Assembly: GCA_900473045.1 (NCBI GenBank)
Contig: UCKS01000017.1
Span: forward strand, 188,069 to 252,068
DNA: 64,000 nucleotides
Origin: Hyphomicrobiales bacterium
GTDB taxonomy: Bacteria > Pseudomonadota > Alphaproteobacteria > Rhizobiales > Rhizobiaceae
Direction: 5' to 3'
The notes under the pieces are model-generated. The model was given only the letters and a program-made list of their open reading frames with translations, did not search any database and had not been told where the DNA came from. Positions within the stretch are counted from its first letter, which is position 1. Every line of letters starts with the position of its first letter. Below, piece after piece: positions 17,697 to 26,354 of the stretch. The translations under genes and the position numbers were made by a program.

Positions 17697-18617
17697 ATGC
17701 ACGAAGGCTCAGTTTTGCTTCCGACACCGGTCAGGGCGCTGTTGACCGACGACCCCGCGAAAATCCTCGGCTTTGCCGTCGAGCGTTTCCATCAGGGTTT
17801 CGACGTCGCGCTGGCAACCCTTGTCGAAATCCGGGGCGGCGCGGCTCGCACACTTGGATCCCACGTGGTGGTTGCAGCCGACGGGCGCTTTTGCGGTTAC
17901 GTCTCCGGCGGATGCGTCGAGGCGGCGGTGGCCGCGGAGGCTCTCCTCGCGATGGAGGCTGGCCAAGACCGTGCAGTGATGTTCGGCGATGGTTCACCCT
18001 TCATCGATATCGTTCTCCCATGTGGAGGCGGAATCTCTATAGCGATCCATCTCCTGCGGAACGTTACGGTGATAGAGCATGTTCTCGAATGTCTCGGCGA
18101 TCGTGAAGCAGCAGGATTAAGATACGCGCCCGAGCGGCAATCATTGGAATTCGCTGAAGCGCCCCCGCGAGCGTGCTGGAGGGAAGGAAAGTTTCTGACG
18201 GTGTATCGTCCACGCACGCGACTGGTCATCTCCGGACAGACTATTGAAGCAGAAACAGTCGCGCGGCTGGCAGAAGCTTCTGGCTACGAGGTCGTCCTTC
18301 CCTCTCAGGACGCGATCCATTTGGGTTTGAAGATCGATCCATACACGGCCATCGTCGTCTTGCATCACGACCTTGACCGGGAGGCGCCGATCCTCAGCGC
18401 CGCGCTGATGTCGGAAGGCTTCTACATCGGCGCACTGGGAAGCACGCGGACGCACCGGCGGCGTGTGGATCGCCTGAAAGCATTGGGGTATGGTGACAGT
18501 GATATGCACCGTATCAAGGCACCGATCGGCGTGTTCGGCCCGGCACGGGATTCAACCTCGCTTGCGCTATCGGTGCTGGCCGACATCGCTGCATCCCGGC
18601 TGATGGCGTATGCGTGA
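17697..18617 (+). CDS. paoD: XdhC/PaoD-family molybdenum cofactor insertion chaperone
   Basis: Protein of 306 residues with the XdhC/CoxI N-terminal domain (ATLVEIRGGAARTLGSHVVV, then GYVSGGCVEAAV) and a C-terminal Rossmann-like domain (AIVVLHHDLDREAPILSAAL, then YIGALGSTRTHRRRVDRL). Such proteins bind mature cofactor and insert it into the large subunit. The ATG at 17697 follows AAAGGAACCGTA. It is the only such chaperone seen for the two upstream operons, so it may serve both enzymes. Confidence 0.88.
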   Translation: MHEGSVLLPTPVRALLTDDPAKILGFAVERFHQGFDVALATLVEIRGGAARTLGSHVVVAADGRFCGYVSGGCVEAAVAAEALLAMEAGQDRAVMFGDGSPFIDIVLPCGGGISIAIHLLRNVTVIEHVLECLGDREAAGLRYAPERQSLEFAEAPPRACWREGKFLTVYRPRTRLVISGQTIEAETVARLAEASGYEVVLPSQDAIHLGLKIDPYTAIVVLHHDLDREAPILSAALMSEGFYIGALGSTRTHRRRVDRLKALGYGDSDMHRIKAPIGVFGPARDSTSLALSVLADIAASRLMAYA

Positions 18618-18688
18618 GCGTGCCAAAGCTTTACTTGTTTTGTAACGGGCGTACCGCAGCATAGGCGCGATGACCAAACAGGACCGGA

Positions 18689-19360
18689 GTGTTTCCGATA
18701 GAGACTGATCCAAAATCACGACCGGGTGGCGCAAGCAAAGAACTCGATCTCAAGACATCCGTCGCCATCATTGTTTTGGCTGCTGGCAAAGCGAGCCGCA
18801 TGGGTGAAGGCGGAGCACATAAACTTCTTGCCGATTTTGATGGCGTTCCTCTCGTCCGACGTGCCGCGCTGGCTGCGCTTAGTGCCGACGCAGCCACCGT
18901 TGTCGTCGTCACCGGCCATCGCCGCATCGAGATAGAAACCGCGCTCGCTCGTCTCGACGTTCACCTTGTGGAAAATCATGAATACGCATCGGGTGTGGCA
19001 AGTTCCCTGATTGCCGGCTTCGCGGCAGCAGGCGTGCGAGATTCTGGAGGAATACTGGTCATGCTGGCTGACATGCCGGGTGTGACGACCGCGGACCTCG
19101 ATGCGCTGATAGCAGCGTTCCGGACGTCGTCGGGCCAAGCGATCGTGCGCGCGGTTTCTCAGGGCAAACGCGGAAATCCGGTCATACTGCCACGGTCTTT
19201 GGGTGACGCGGTGATGCTGCTTGTCGGTGATGTCGGCGCACGGCACATCATCGAGACATCCGGGCTTCCGGTCATTGATGTGGATATCGGAGACGCTGCA
19301 CATTTCGACGTCGATACACCCCAAGAGGTGATCGCCGCCGGCGGTGTATTGCGGGGATAG
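18689..19360 (+). CDS. mocA: Molybdenum cofactor nucleotidyltransferase (MocA/MobA-like)
   Basis: Nucleotidyltransferase of 223 residues. The NTP-binding signature LAAGKASRMGEGGAHKLLADF is near residue 30, the metal-binding MLADMPGV is near residue 130, and GKRGNPVILPR follows. It belongs to the MobA/MocA group that attaches CMP or GMP to molybdopterin. Next to a PaoABC-type enzyme the cytidylyltransferase (MocA) reading is favoured. The start is a GTG at 18689 with GGACCGGA just upstream. It probably belongs to the same transcription unit as the chaperone gene, 71 bases before it. Confidence 0.83.
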   Translation: MFPIETDPKSRPGGASKELDLKTSVAIIVLAAGKASRMGEGGAHKLLADFDGVPLVRRAALAALSADAATVVVVTGHRRIEIETALARLDVHLVENHEYASGVASSLIAGFAAAGVRDSGGILVMLADMPGVTTADLDALIAAFRTSSGQAIVRAVSQGKRGNPVILPRSLGDAVMLLVGDVGARHIIETSGLPVIDVDIGDAAHFDVDTPQEVIAAGGVLRG

Positions 19361-20000
19361 TTTGGGCAAGTTTAAGAATGCCAAAGTTTTATACACAGCA
19401 CGTAGACTACTCATTGAGAAATCTGATCCTAATTAGTGTCGACACAATCATTTGGATGTACCTTGCGGCAATCCAACTGGCGCCTGCGCAGCGGCGTTGC
19501 TTGAGACTCTCGAAGGAGGGACAGTGCTAGCGGTGGAAGTGGCCGGTCGACAGCACCAGGGCGTTCATCAGAACCAACGGTTTGTCCGGACCTACTGAAC
19601 TCGATCACAACAGAAGCATTCTCAAGTGCTTGCCGGATCCGCTCAGATATTGGCAATGTTTTGAAAATTACTGTTATCTACACAACCGGGGTTACGGGTC
19701 GCCGGTTCAGATCCCGTTCAAGGCGATAGGTGTTGATTGTCGCATGAGTTTAAGCCATTTTTCTATTTCTCCGTGATCCAACCATTTTAAGAAACGCCTT
19801 TTACGATCGAACTATTGCACGAGATTTTGGTGGCTGACGCGAGAAAATGGGCTCAAATCCTACCAAAACTCGACAGCACGGAGAGGACCTGTTGCGGGGC
19901 GCATGTGAATGGTCCTTGCTTGCGACCTCGCGAAACCAAAAGCGCGCGCATTCGTTTCGCGAGAACCTGAGTCGTCATGCCGATCAAAGAGGAGTGGTCG
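19361..20000. other. 640-bp intergenic region, no gene recognised
   Basis: AT-richer than its flanks. Short open frames exist (for example 19429-19656 on the minus strand and 19582-19776 on the plus strand), but none has a recognisable domain or a convincing ribosome-binding site. The last 150 bases should hold the promoter of the NmrA-type gene. Confidence 0.5.
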
Positions 20001-20858
20001 ATGTACGTAGTTCTTGGAGCAACGGGAAATATCGGGTCCCAGGTCGTAGAAAGCCTAAAGTCAAAAGGCCAAACGGTTATTGCAGTCTCGCACGATGAGA
20101 CGAAGGCGAGCGCCCTTACGGACGGGAATGTCGAAGGCGTGTCGGTCGATGTCGCCAACGCCGATGCTCTTCGGGATATCCTGCGGAGAGGCTACCGGGC
20201 TTTCCTTCTCAATCCGCCAGCGGTCCCAACAACAGACACCAATGCGGAGGAACTCAGGACCGCCCGCGCCATCGCGAAAGCCGTGGAAGGCTCTGGCCTC
20301 GAAAAAGTTGTTGTCGCATCCACCTACGGCGCTCAGCAAGGTGACCGCATTGGCGATCTGTCGGTCCTGTGGGAATTCGAGCAGCTGATTGAAAAGGCCG
20401 GGGTCCCGACAGCGGTAAACAGGGGGGCTTACTATTACACGAACCTCGACGTGCTGATCGAGCCCGCCAGGAGGGGCGATCTGCCGACACCGTTCCCGGC
20501 TAACTTCGTCCTGCCCATGGTTTCGCCAATCGATCTGGGTAAGGCGGCCGCCTCCCGGCTCATGAGCCCAGTCGGCGATGTCGGACTAGAGTTAGTCGAG
20601 GGTCCGAAGCGCTATTCGTTCGCGGATGTCGCGGTCATCCTCTCAAAGGTCCTCGGTCGCGACGTCCGGTTGAAAAACATCGCCCGTGACCAGATCGAAG
20701 CGAGCTATCGCCAGCAGGGTTTCTCGGAGCCCGCTGCCGAAGCCTATACCCGGATGACAATAGCCACCCTGGATGGACCGGAATCGCCTGCGAATGCGGT
20801 TAGAGGAAGGGTAACGCTTGAAGAGCACATCACATCGTTTCCCGCCGTGAAGTCATGA
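20001..20858 (+). CDS. NmrA-family NAD(P)-binding protein
   Basis: Atypical short-chain dehydrogenase of 285 residues. The N-terminal dinucleotide motif is VVLGATGNIGSQV (residues 3-15). The tail has the NmrA/HSCARG-like features VVVASTYGAQ and EFEQLIEKAGVPTAVNRGAYYYTN. These proteins act as redox sensors or quinone/NAD(P)H-linked reductases. The catalytic Tyr-x3-Lys of classical SDRs is not apparent. The ATG at 20001 is preceded by GAGGAG at good spacing. Transcribed alone. Confidence 0.85.
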   Translation: MYVVLGATGNIGSQVVESLKSKGQTVIAVSHDETKASALTDGNVEGVSVDVANADALRDILRRGYRAFLLNPPAVPTTDTNAEELRTARAIAKAVEGSGLEKVVVASTYGAQQGDRIGDLSVLWEFEQLIEKAGVPTAVNRGAYYYTNLDVLIEPARRGDLPTPFPANFVLPMVSPIDLGKAAASRLMSPVGDVGLELVEGPKRYSFADVAVILSKVLGRDVRLKNIARDQIEASYRQQGFSEPAAEAYTRMTIATLDGPESPANAVRGRVTLEEHITSFPAVKS

Positions 20859-20891
20859 CCATCCTTCGAAGTTAGTCGAGTTATCTCAACT

Positions 20892-21134
20892 CTACTTCTT
20901 CCAGTAGTGGTCGATGATGTGCTGTCCGTTGCGCACACCCTTTGCGCCAATCTCGGGATCACCGCCCTGCAACGTATCGGGATCGCCGCCGCAGAGCCGT
21001 ACGAAAAGGACCTGTTGCGTGGCGAACGTTAAGTAGTCCTTGCTCGTAGGCTCGAATTCTAGCCCGGCCTCTCGGAACTTGTCCGCTACTTCGGCGGTCG
21101 CATCCTCGATGGCCTTGTAGACCTTGTCCAGCAT
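20892..21134 (-). CDS. Small hypothetical protein
   Basis: 80-residue open frame, mainly helical and charged at its start (MLDKVYKAIEDATAEVADKF), ending HIIDHYWKK. The frame is open for eight more helical residues upstream of the ATG, so the true start or a truncation is unclear. It converges on the NmrA-type gene. I do not recognise a family. It could be a surviving fragment of a longer protein. Confidence 0.4.
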   Translation of the reverse strand: MLDKVYKAIEDATAEVADKFREAGLEFEPTSKDYLTFATQQVLFVRLCGGDPDTLQGGDPEIGAKGVRNGQHIIDHYWKK

Positions 21135-21281
21135 CGCGCGCTCGGCCGCTTCTCTGATTTAATTGTACTTTCGCTGTCAGGTGTTGGGATGGGGCAGCTG
21201 CCGGTCATCTTATCTCCGCCCGGGTCAGTCTTGGCGATCTCGATGACCGCCCTACCTCCAGTCGGGAATAGGGAGGTAGAA

Positions 21282-21635
21282 ATGAAGGTCCAGAAATTCA
21301 GCTTGTCCGATGCCGAATTAGTCAAGTCTCCGGGTCAGGATGCCGATATCTTTGTCGGAAATCTGGTCGACGAGCGCCACGGTGGCCCGGTTACCATCGG
21401 ATACGGCCGCTACGCCCCTCGCCAGTCCCTGACCGAGACCATGGCCGTCCACGATACCATGATCATTCTAGAGGGCAGGCTCTCGGTTTCCACAGGGGAC
21501 GTGACCGTGACGGCGGGGGCGGGTGACATCGTCTACATGCCCAAGGGCGAGGCCGTGACGATCACGACGGAAGGCGAGGGCGCGCTGACGGCCTACGTGA
21601 CCTATCCGCACTGGGCGAAGGGGTACGAGGGATGA
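21282..21635 (+). CDS. Cupin protein, EutQ-like
   Basis: Single-cupin protein of 117 residues. Cupin motif 1 is around TMAVHDTMIILEGRLSV and motif 2 around AGAGDIVYMPKGEAVTI, resembling the EutQ/ethanolamine-utilisation cupins. Only one histidine is obvious in motif 1, so metal binding is uncertain. The ATG at 21282 follows AGGGAGGTAGAA; the frame is open to 21189. A 19-codon frame starting ATGA-coupled to its stop (21632) ends at once, perhaps the stub of a lost second cistron. Confidence 0.75.
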   Translation: MKVQKFSLSDAELVKSPGQDADIFVGNLVDERHGGPVTIGYGRYAPRQSLTETMAVHDTMIILEGRLSVSTGDVTVTAGAGDIVYMPKGEAVTITTEGEGALTAYVTYPHWAKGYEG

Positions 21636-22230
21636 CGGAAATGGCCGCCTCACCGAAAGGCTGGGCGACATTCGCCTGGCAGTCCGACTAGCCAATTCTA
21701 CCTCGTCGACAGGGAGGACGAGGCTTTCGAACCTCCCGTGGAGGTCACGCGGGAGGTGGAGGCAAGGTGCCTATCCGTGATGTCGTCGGGTATTACCGTC
21801 TACACGCAGTCCTGTCTGCAACAGCACATCCGGATCGCCATCTTTGACCGGGAGCCGGATCACCCGTTGGCAGACCCGATGAGTTCTCCGAACATCCGCT
21901 TGTGTAGTGTTGCACGATAACTGAGTGATCGTTGCCTCACTCCAAGGTTCTCGTACGCTTCCATGGTCTTTGTTCCTGGACGAACAGCGGCCACGACCGG
22001 ATAGGGATGATCGCGGGCGAGGCCGACGTTTCCAACTGACCAGTCGAGATATTTTCAATCCACGACCAACACCAGGGTCGAAAGTCCAATTCCGCTCAAG
22101 AACTGATTTCTGTGCGCTGTCACCTGAAGGATGCCCGTCGTATAATAGGCCGGCGGGCGCAGGGCGGAACTTTCACTCGTGCCCTCAGTTAGTTTCCGTC
22201 AAGAATTGGTATTAATTCCCCAAGGAACGA
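21636..22230. other. Intergenic, probable gene debris
   Basis: No complete gene is visible. A truncated cistron (MTEMAASPKGWATFAWQSD, 21632-21691) and a plus-strand frame at 21738-21920 may be relics, but no family is recognisable. The region leads into the decayed HWE kinase. Confidence 0.45.
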
Positions 22231-22816
22231 GCCTCTGACGTCACAACAGCTAACGAGATGGTGAATGATTTGACGGCCCGCCTAGCGGCTCTCGGACGAG
22301 CGCATGATCTCGTGCGCCCGATCCCGGGTTCACAAGGACATGCCACTCTTCTGGGCGACCTTCTTTCCGTTCTGCGGGCGCCCTACGAGGATCTTCGGTG
22401 CGTTCAAAGGTCGGATTCGGGTCGCCGTGCCACGCATGGGAGTAGGGGAAGCAGCGGCGACGTCATTGGCGCTTATCTTCCATGAGCTGGCGACAAACTC
22501 CTTGAAATACGGTGCCTTGTCTGAAGATACTGGGACTCTCGATCTCTCCGGATCAACCGAGGACAGCGAAGTGTTATTGACGTGAACGGAGCGAGGCGGG
22601 CCGGCTGTCGAGCCACCCGATGGCGAACAGAGGCATGGCAGCAAGCTGCCCAAACGCAGTGTATCGGAGCAACTCGGCGGGACGATCACCTATGATTGGT
22701 CGGAAAAAGGAGTGATGGTAGTGGTGAAGCTCAGCGCTGAGAAACTCGCCAGACAGAGAGATCGGCACTCGTCGGGGTCTGGCGCCTCACGGCTTTCGCC
22801 CCGTCCATGCGTTTAG
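22231..22816 (+). pseudogene. HWE-family histidine kinase, truncated and frameshifted
   Basis: Residues such as LAALGRAHDLVRPIPGSQGH, then IRVAVPRMGVGEAAATSLAL and FHELATNSLKYGALSEDTG, match the kinase core of the intact PAS-HWE kinase at 46571-47599 almost word for word. One extra base near 22396 shifts the frame, and a TGA at 22583-22585 sits where the intact copy has Trp (SWTERGGP versus a stop then TERGGP). Beyond it the frame still reads GGTITYDWSEKGVMVVVKL and ends at 22816. The PAS region and the phosphoacceptor His-box are missing. This is a dead paralogue facing a lone receiver gene. Confidence 0.85.
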
Positions 22817-23146
22817 CTGTCTGACGACATTATCGAAGCTGTAGGGCTTCGCAAAGAAGTGGGCGCCGGTTGGGAGGTCAATGTCCTCGGGTCGTATCCT
22901 GCCTGACGCTATGATAATTCCCGCTTCGGGAAATCGCTCCGCCACGGCGTGCGCGAGATCCACCCCGGATAACCGACCGGGCATTTGAATGTCCGTGAAA
23001 AGGAAGTGGATGGTCTGACCGTCGATAATACGGACGGCTTCATCGGCATTCGACGCCTCGACCACATCGAACCCCGCGTCCTCAAGGGCGTCGATGATCG
23101 TCAGTCGAATAAGCGGTTCATCCTCAACGACAAGAACTCTGTGCAT
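22787..23146 (-). CDS. Single-domain response regulator
   Basis: 119-residue CheY-like receiver. The acidic pair is in VVEDEP, the phosphoacceptor Asp is in LFTDIQMPG near residue 52, the switch residue lies in IIIASG and the conserved Lys is in FAKPY near residue 102. There is no output domain. The ATG is preceded by GAGGACAGC. It converges with the dead HWE kinase, whose former partner it may be. Single-receiver proteins next to HWE kinases are frequent in alphaproteobacteria. Confidence 0.88.
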   Translation of the reverse strand: MHRVLVVEDEPLIRLTIIDALEDAGFDVVEASNADEAVRIIDGQTIHFLFTDIQMPGRLSGVDLAHAVAERFPEAGIIIASGRIRPEDIDLPTGAHFFAKPYSFDNVVRQLNAWTGRKP

Positions 23147-23310
23147 GCTGTCCTCGAGACAATATTACATCACGCGTTCGGACTTCATCATGTCCGCACG
23201 ACGAGGGTAAGCGGACGTAACTCTTGTCTCCCGATTTAGTTCCTGGCTGTTCGGGCCCAATTGCTATCTGAGGCAGCATTGGGTAAAACGGTCTGCGGTG
23301 CATTGCTGCG

Positions 23311-23595
23311 CTACAAGATATTCCTGGTCTTCCCTCCCTTAACGGCGACGTGGACCAAAACAGCCGTTGAAAGAAGGATGGAGGACACGAGGACGGCGAT
23401 GGAGAGCAAGCCCCCATTCGTGATTTCCGCTTTTGCGTCGAAACCGGCATCTCTTGTCACTTTCAGTGAAACTTCTGCCTTTTGCCGTTCTGAAAGAAAT
23501 CGTGGCGTCGTTGGCAGCTCAGGACCATCCTTTCCCGACTTGACAAGCTCGCCATCGGAGTCGTCCTGCTGATTTGCCGTAAGCGATTGTGTCAT
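23311..23595 (-). CDS. Small membrane protein of unknown function
   Basis: 94-residue protein starting MTQSLTANQQDDSDGEL, with a polar, charged N-terminal 55 residues and one hydrophobic segment near residues 62-85 (LLSIAVLVSSILLSTAVLVH), then a basic tail GGKTRN. This suggests a single-pass inner-membrane protein. The ATG at 23595 follows GAGGGAGAAATA, a good ribosome-binding site; the frame is open to 23646. No family recognised. Confidence 0.5.
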   Translation of the reverse strand: MTQSLTANQQDDSDGELVKSGKDGPELPTTPRFLSERQKAEVSLKVTRDAGFDAKAEITNGGLLSIAVLVSSILLSTAVLVHVAVKGGKTRNIL

Positions 23596-23787
23596 TATTT
23601 CTCCCTCGTCTTGGATTAGCGCGAATTTGCGCAGTGGGATTGTCACTATAGATATTGAGCAACTGATCTGGCTTTTCGAGATTATCTTCGAAAGACGTCC
23701 TGGTATATGCTAGGCTCCACCAGCGAAACGCGAATACCGAAGCCGCGCAATTCGGCTATGCAGCTTGGAGTATAGGGCGAACTTGGG

Positions 23788-25437
23788 TCATATATCGAGA
23801 GCCGCACGGACTTTGCGGGCCAGATCGCCAAGCGTGGCGGGCTTTTGCAGGAATATGACCCCAGGATCCAGCACCCCATTATGAACGACCGCGTTGCGGC
23901 TATATCCGGTGGTAAACAAGACCGGCAGTCCCGGTCGTCTGGTCCGTGCCTCGTCCGCAAGTTGGCGACCATTCATCTGCGCCATCACAACGTCGGTGAA
24001 CAGCAGGACCACATCCGGGCGCTTTTCTATCGTAGCCAGAGCTGCGATGGGGCCATCGACTGCGATAACCGTATAGCCGAGTTCTTCCAGCATTCGCGCA
24101 TGGACCTCCCGGACACTGGCGTCGTCTTCGACAAGGAGAACGACTTCGCTCAAAGACCCCCGAGGCACGGTATCGTCTCTCAAATGCTGCGCAGCGTTGT
24201 CTGACCCATACTCACGTGGCAGGTAGATCTTCATGGTCGTGCCGACGCCGACCTCTGAGTAGATCTTCATATGCCCGCCCGACTGCTTGGCAAATCCAAA
24301 GACTTGGCTGAGACCAAGACCGGTTCCCTTGCCTACCGGCTTGGTCGTGAAGAACGGGTCTATCGCCTTCTCGATTATATCAGGGGGCATCCCGCAGCCC
24401 GTGTCGGTTACGGAAATCATCACATACTGGCCCGGCGCAACGTCGTGTTCCGCTGCGTAGGCGTCGTCGATATGGGTATTGGCCGTCTCGATCGTCAGTG
24501 TGCCGCCATTTGGCATCGCGTCGCGTGCGTTGACGGCGAGATTGAGGACAGCGTTCTCCAGCTGGTTGGCGTCTGCCTTCGTTCGCCATAGGCCGGCTGC
24601 GAGTACCGTTTCCTTCTGGATAATCTCGCCGAGCGTCGAGGCAAGGATTTCCGCCATATTGGAGACGAGCTTGTTGGCATCCACGAGCTCTGGCGACAAT
24701 GGCTGCTGCCGCGAGAAGGCAAGCAGCCTTTGGGTCAAGGTCGCTGCGCGGTTTGCCCCGTCCAGGGCCGCTTCGAGCAGTTTGGGTAGGTCTTCTAGTG
24801 CGCCCCGCGCGATCCTGCGCTGCGCCATGTTCAGGCCGCCGATGACCACGGCGAGCATATTGTTGAAATCGTGGGCGACACCACCGGTGAGGTGGCCAAG
24901 CGCCTCGATCTTCTGAGCTTGATGCAGCGCGCTTTCAGCAGCAATCTTTTCTTGCACGGCCGTCGCGACATGCTCCTCGAGGGTCGCGTTCAGATCTTTC
25001 AGCGCCGCAGCAGAGCGTTCCGCCGCGGCCCGCGCTTCCAGAATTTCTTTTTCATAGCGCCTCCGGTCGGTGGCGTTGAAAATGGTGATGCGGATGAACC
25101 GGACGTTTCCGCCGTCTGCGATCCGTGCAACAGCGTTGACCAGCACAGGCAGACGCGTCCCATCCGCCTTCACCATGTCGAGAGCGACTTCGTTGAAGGC
25201 GCCTTGCATTGTCACCAGCGGCGCGAAATGCGTCTCGAAATAGATCTTTCCCGGCATGGTGAGGAAATCGATGAACTTGCGGCCGACAATTTTCTCGCTC
25301 CCTGTACCCAGCCATGAAGCGAGCGTTCTATTGGCCAGCATGATGCGTCCGTCAGGTGCGGCTGAAATATAGCCACAAGGGGCGTTCTCGAAGAGATCCA
25401 CGAGATCATCGACATCAGCACCAATATTCGAGTTCAT
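23788..25437 (-). CDS. PAS-domain hybrid histidine kinase (PAS-HisKA-HATPase-REC) coupled to RsbQ-like protein
   Basis: 549-residue cytoplasmic hybrid kinase. A PAS domain occupies about residues 8-125 ([16 protein letters not shown]...[11 protein letters not shown]), followed by a coiled segment. The phosphoacceptor His189 is in GGVAHDFNN, the N-box is [15 protein letters not shown], and G boxes TGCGMPP and GTGLGLSQ are present. A C-terminal receiver has its Asp in LLFTDVVM. No membrane segment is seen. The start at 25437 overlaps the stop of the RsbQ-like hydrolase by four bases, so the two are translated together. In Bacillus, RsbQ activates a PAS-PP2C phosphatase (RsbP); here the PAS output is a kinase. 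Confidence 0.9.
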   Translation of the reverse strand: MNSNIGADVDDLVDLFENAPCGYISAAPDGRIMLANRTLASWLGTGSEKIVGRKFIDFLTMPGKIYFETHFAPLVTMQGAFNEVALDMVKADGTRLPVLVNAVARIADGGNVRFIRITIFNATDRRRYEKEILEARAAAERSAAALKDLNATLEEHVATAVQEKIAAESALHQAQKIEALGHLTGGVAHDFNNMLAVVIGGLNMAQRRIARGALEDLPKLLEAALDGANRAATLTQRLLAFSRQQPLSPELVDANKLVSNMAEILASTLGEIIQKETVLAAGLWRTKADANQLENAVLNLAVNARDAMPNGGTLTIETANTHIDDAYAAEHDVAPGQYVMISVTDTGCGMPPDIIEKAIDPFFTTKPVGKGTGLGLSQVFGFAKQSGGHMKIYSEVGVGTTMKIYLPREYGSDNAAQHLRDDTVPRGSLSEVVLLVEDDASVREVHARMLEELGYTVIAVDGPIAALATIEKRPDVVLLFTDVVMAQMNGRQLADEARTRRPGLPVLFTTGYSRNAVVHNGVLDPGVIFLQKPATLGDLARKVRAALDI

Positions 25438-26231
25438 TCCGCGCCCACAAACGATCGGATCGCGTCGGTGGTCTCCTGGGGATGGCTGAGGTTCGGGCAG
25501 TGACCGGTCGCCTTCAGGAGAACGAGCTTGCTTTCCGGTAATTTGGCATGCAGGTAGTGCCCGACCGAGACCGGCGCAATTACGTCCTCGGCACATTGTA
25601 GTATGAGCGAGGGAACCGTGACCTCGTCGAGATCGGCGCGGTTGTCGGCAGTGAATGTCGCTCTTGCAAAATGCTTAGCGATTTCAGGATCCGTCTTGCA
25701 GAAACTGTTGGTCAGTTCTTCGGAAAGCTCCGGCTGTTCGGGATTGCCCATAATCACCGGCGCCATGGCCTGCGACCAGCCCATATGGTTGCTGTCCAGG
25801 AACTCAAGCAGTTCATCGACCTGCTCCTGGGTAAAGCCGCCATGGTAATCGCCATCGTTGATATAACGCGGCGACGGTCCGACTAGCACGAGCTTGGAAA
25901 ACATGCCCGGTGCCTTCAGCGAAGCAAGCACGCCCATCATCGCGCTGACGGAATGGCCGACGAAAATGCCGTCCTCGATCCCCAGTTCCTGCCCGATTTC
26001 GACGATGTCGGAAGCATAGCCCTCGAGCGTCGCGTATTTCTGAAAGTCATAAGTGGACAGATCGGAGCCGCCGGCGCCTACGTGATCGAAGGTCACAATG
26101 CGAAAGTCGTTCTCGAATTGCGGTGCCACGTGGCGCCACATGTTCTGATCGCAACCAAATCCATGGGCGAACAGCAACGTTCGAGTGCCGGTGCTTGTGA
26201 CTTTTACGTTGTTACGTTGGATAACCGACAT
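25434..26231 (-). CDS. RsbQ-like alpha/beta hydrolase
   Basis: 265-residue alpha/beta hydrolase of the RsbQ/KAI2/D14 group. It has LLFAHGFGCDQNMWRHV at the oxyanion region, FDHVGAGGSD, the nucleophile Ser94 in GHSVSAMMG, an acid in CAEDVIAP and the catalytic His in GHCPNLSHP. These motifs are the ones shared by RsbQ and the plant karrikin/strigolactone receptors. The start has AGAGGGG upstream. It is immediately followed, with overlap, by a PAS hybrid kinase, so it probably makes or presents a small hydrophobic ligand to that PAS domain. Confidence 0.87.
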   Translation of the reverse strand: MSVIQRNNVKVTSTGTRTLLFAHGFGCDQNMWRHVAPQFENDFRIVTFDHVGAGGSDLSTYDFQKYATLEGYASDIVEIGQELGIEDGIFVGHSVSAMMGVLASLKAPGMFSKLVLVGPSPRYINDGDYHGGFTQEQVDELLEFLDSNHMGWSQAMAPVIMGNPEQPELSEELTNSFCKTDPEIAKHFARATFTADNRADLDEVTVPSLILQCAEDVIAPVSVGHYLHAKLPESKLVLLKATGHCPNLSHPQETTDAIRSFVGAE

Positions 26232-26354
26232 CGATGAGACCCCTCTTTTGCCCCGAAAGCTAAAGGCTTGGCCGCGTTGCTTAACGTCAGGCTTTCATAT
26301 TCGCAGATACGCGCACTGGTCAAGCAAGCTCGCCCGTCCGCAGAGCGCTCAGGG

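Noticed and set aside
19429-19656. 75-residue minus-strand frame that loosely resembles a TIR-like helix (SERIRQALENASVVIEFSR)
   Set aside because: The similarity covers one helix only and no further TIR features follow.
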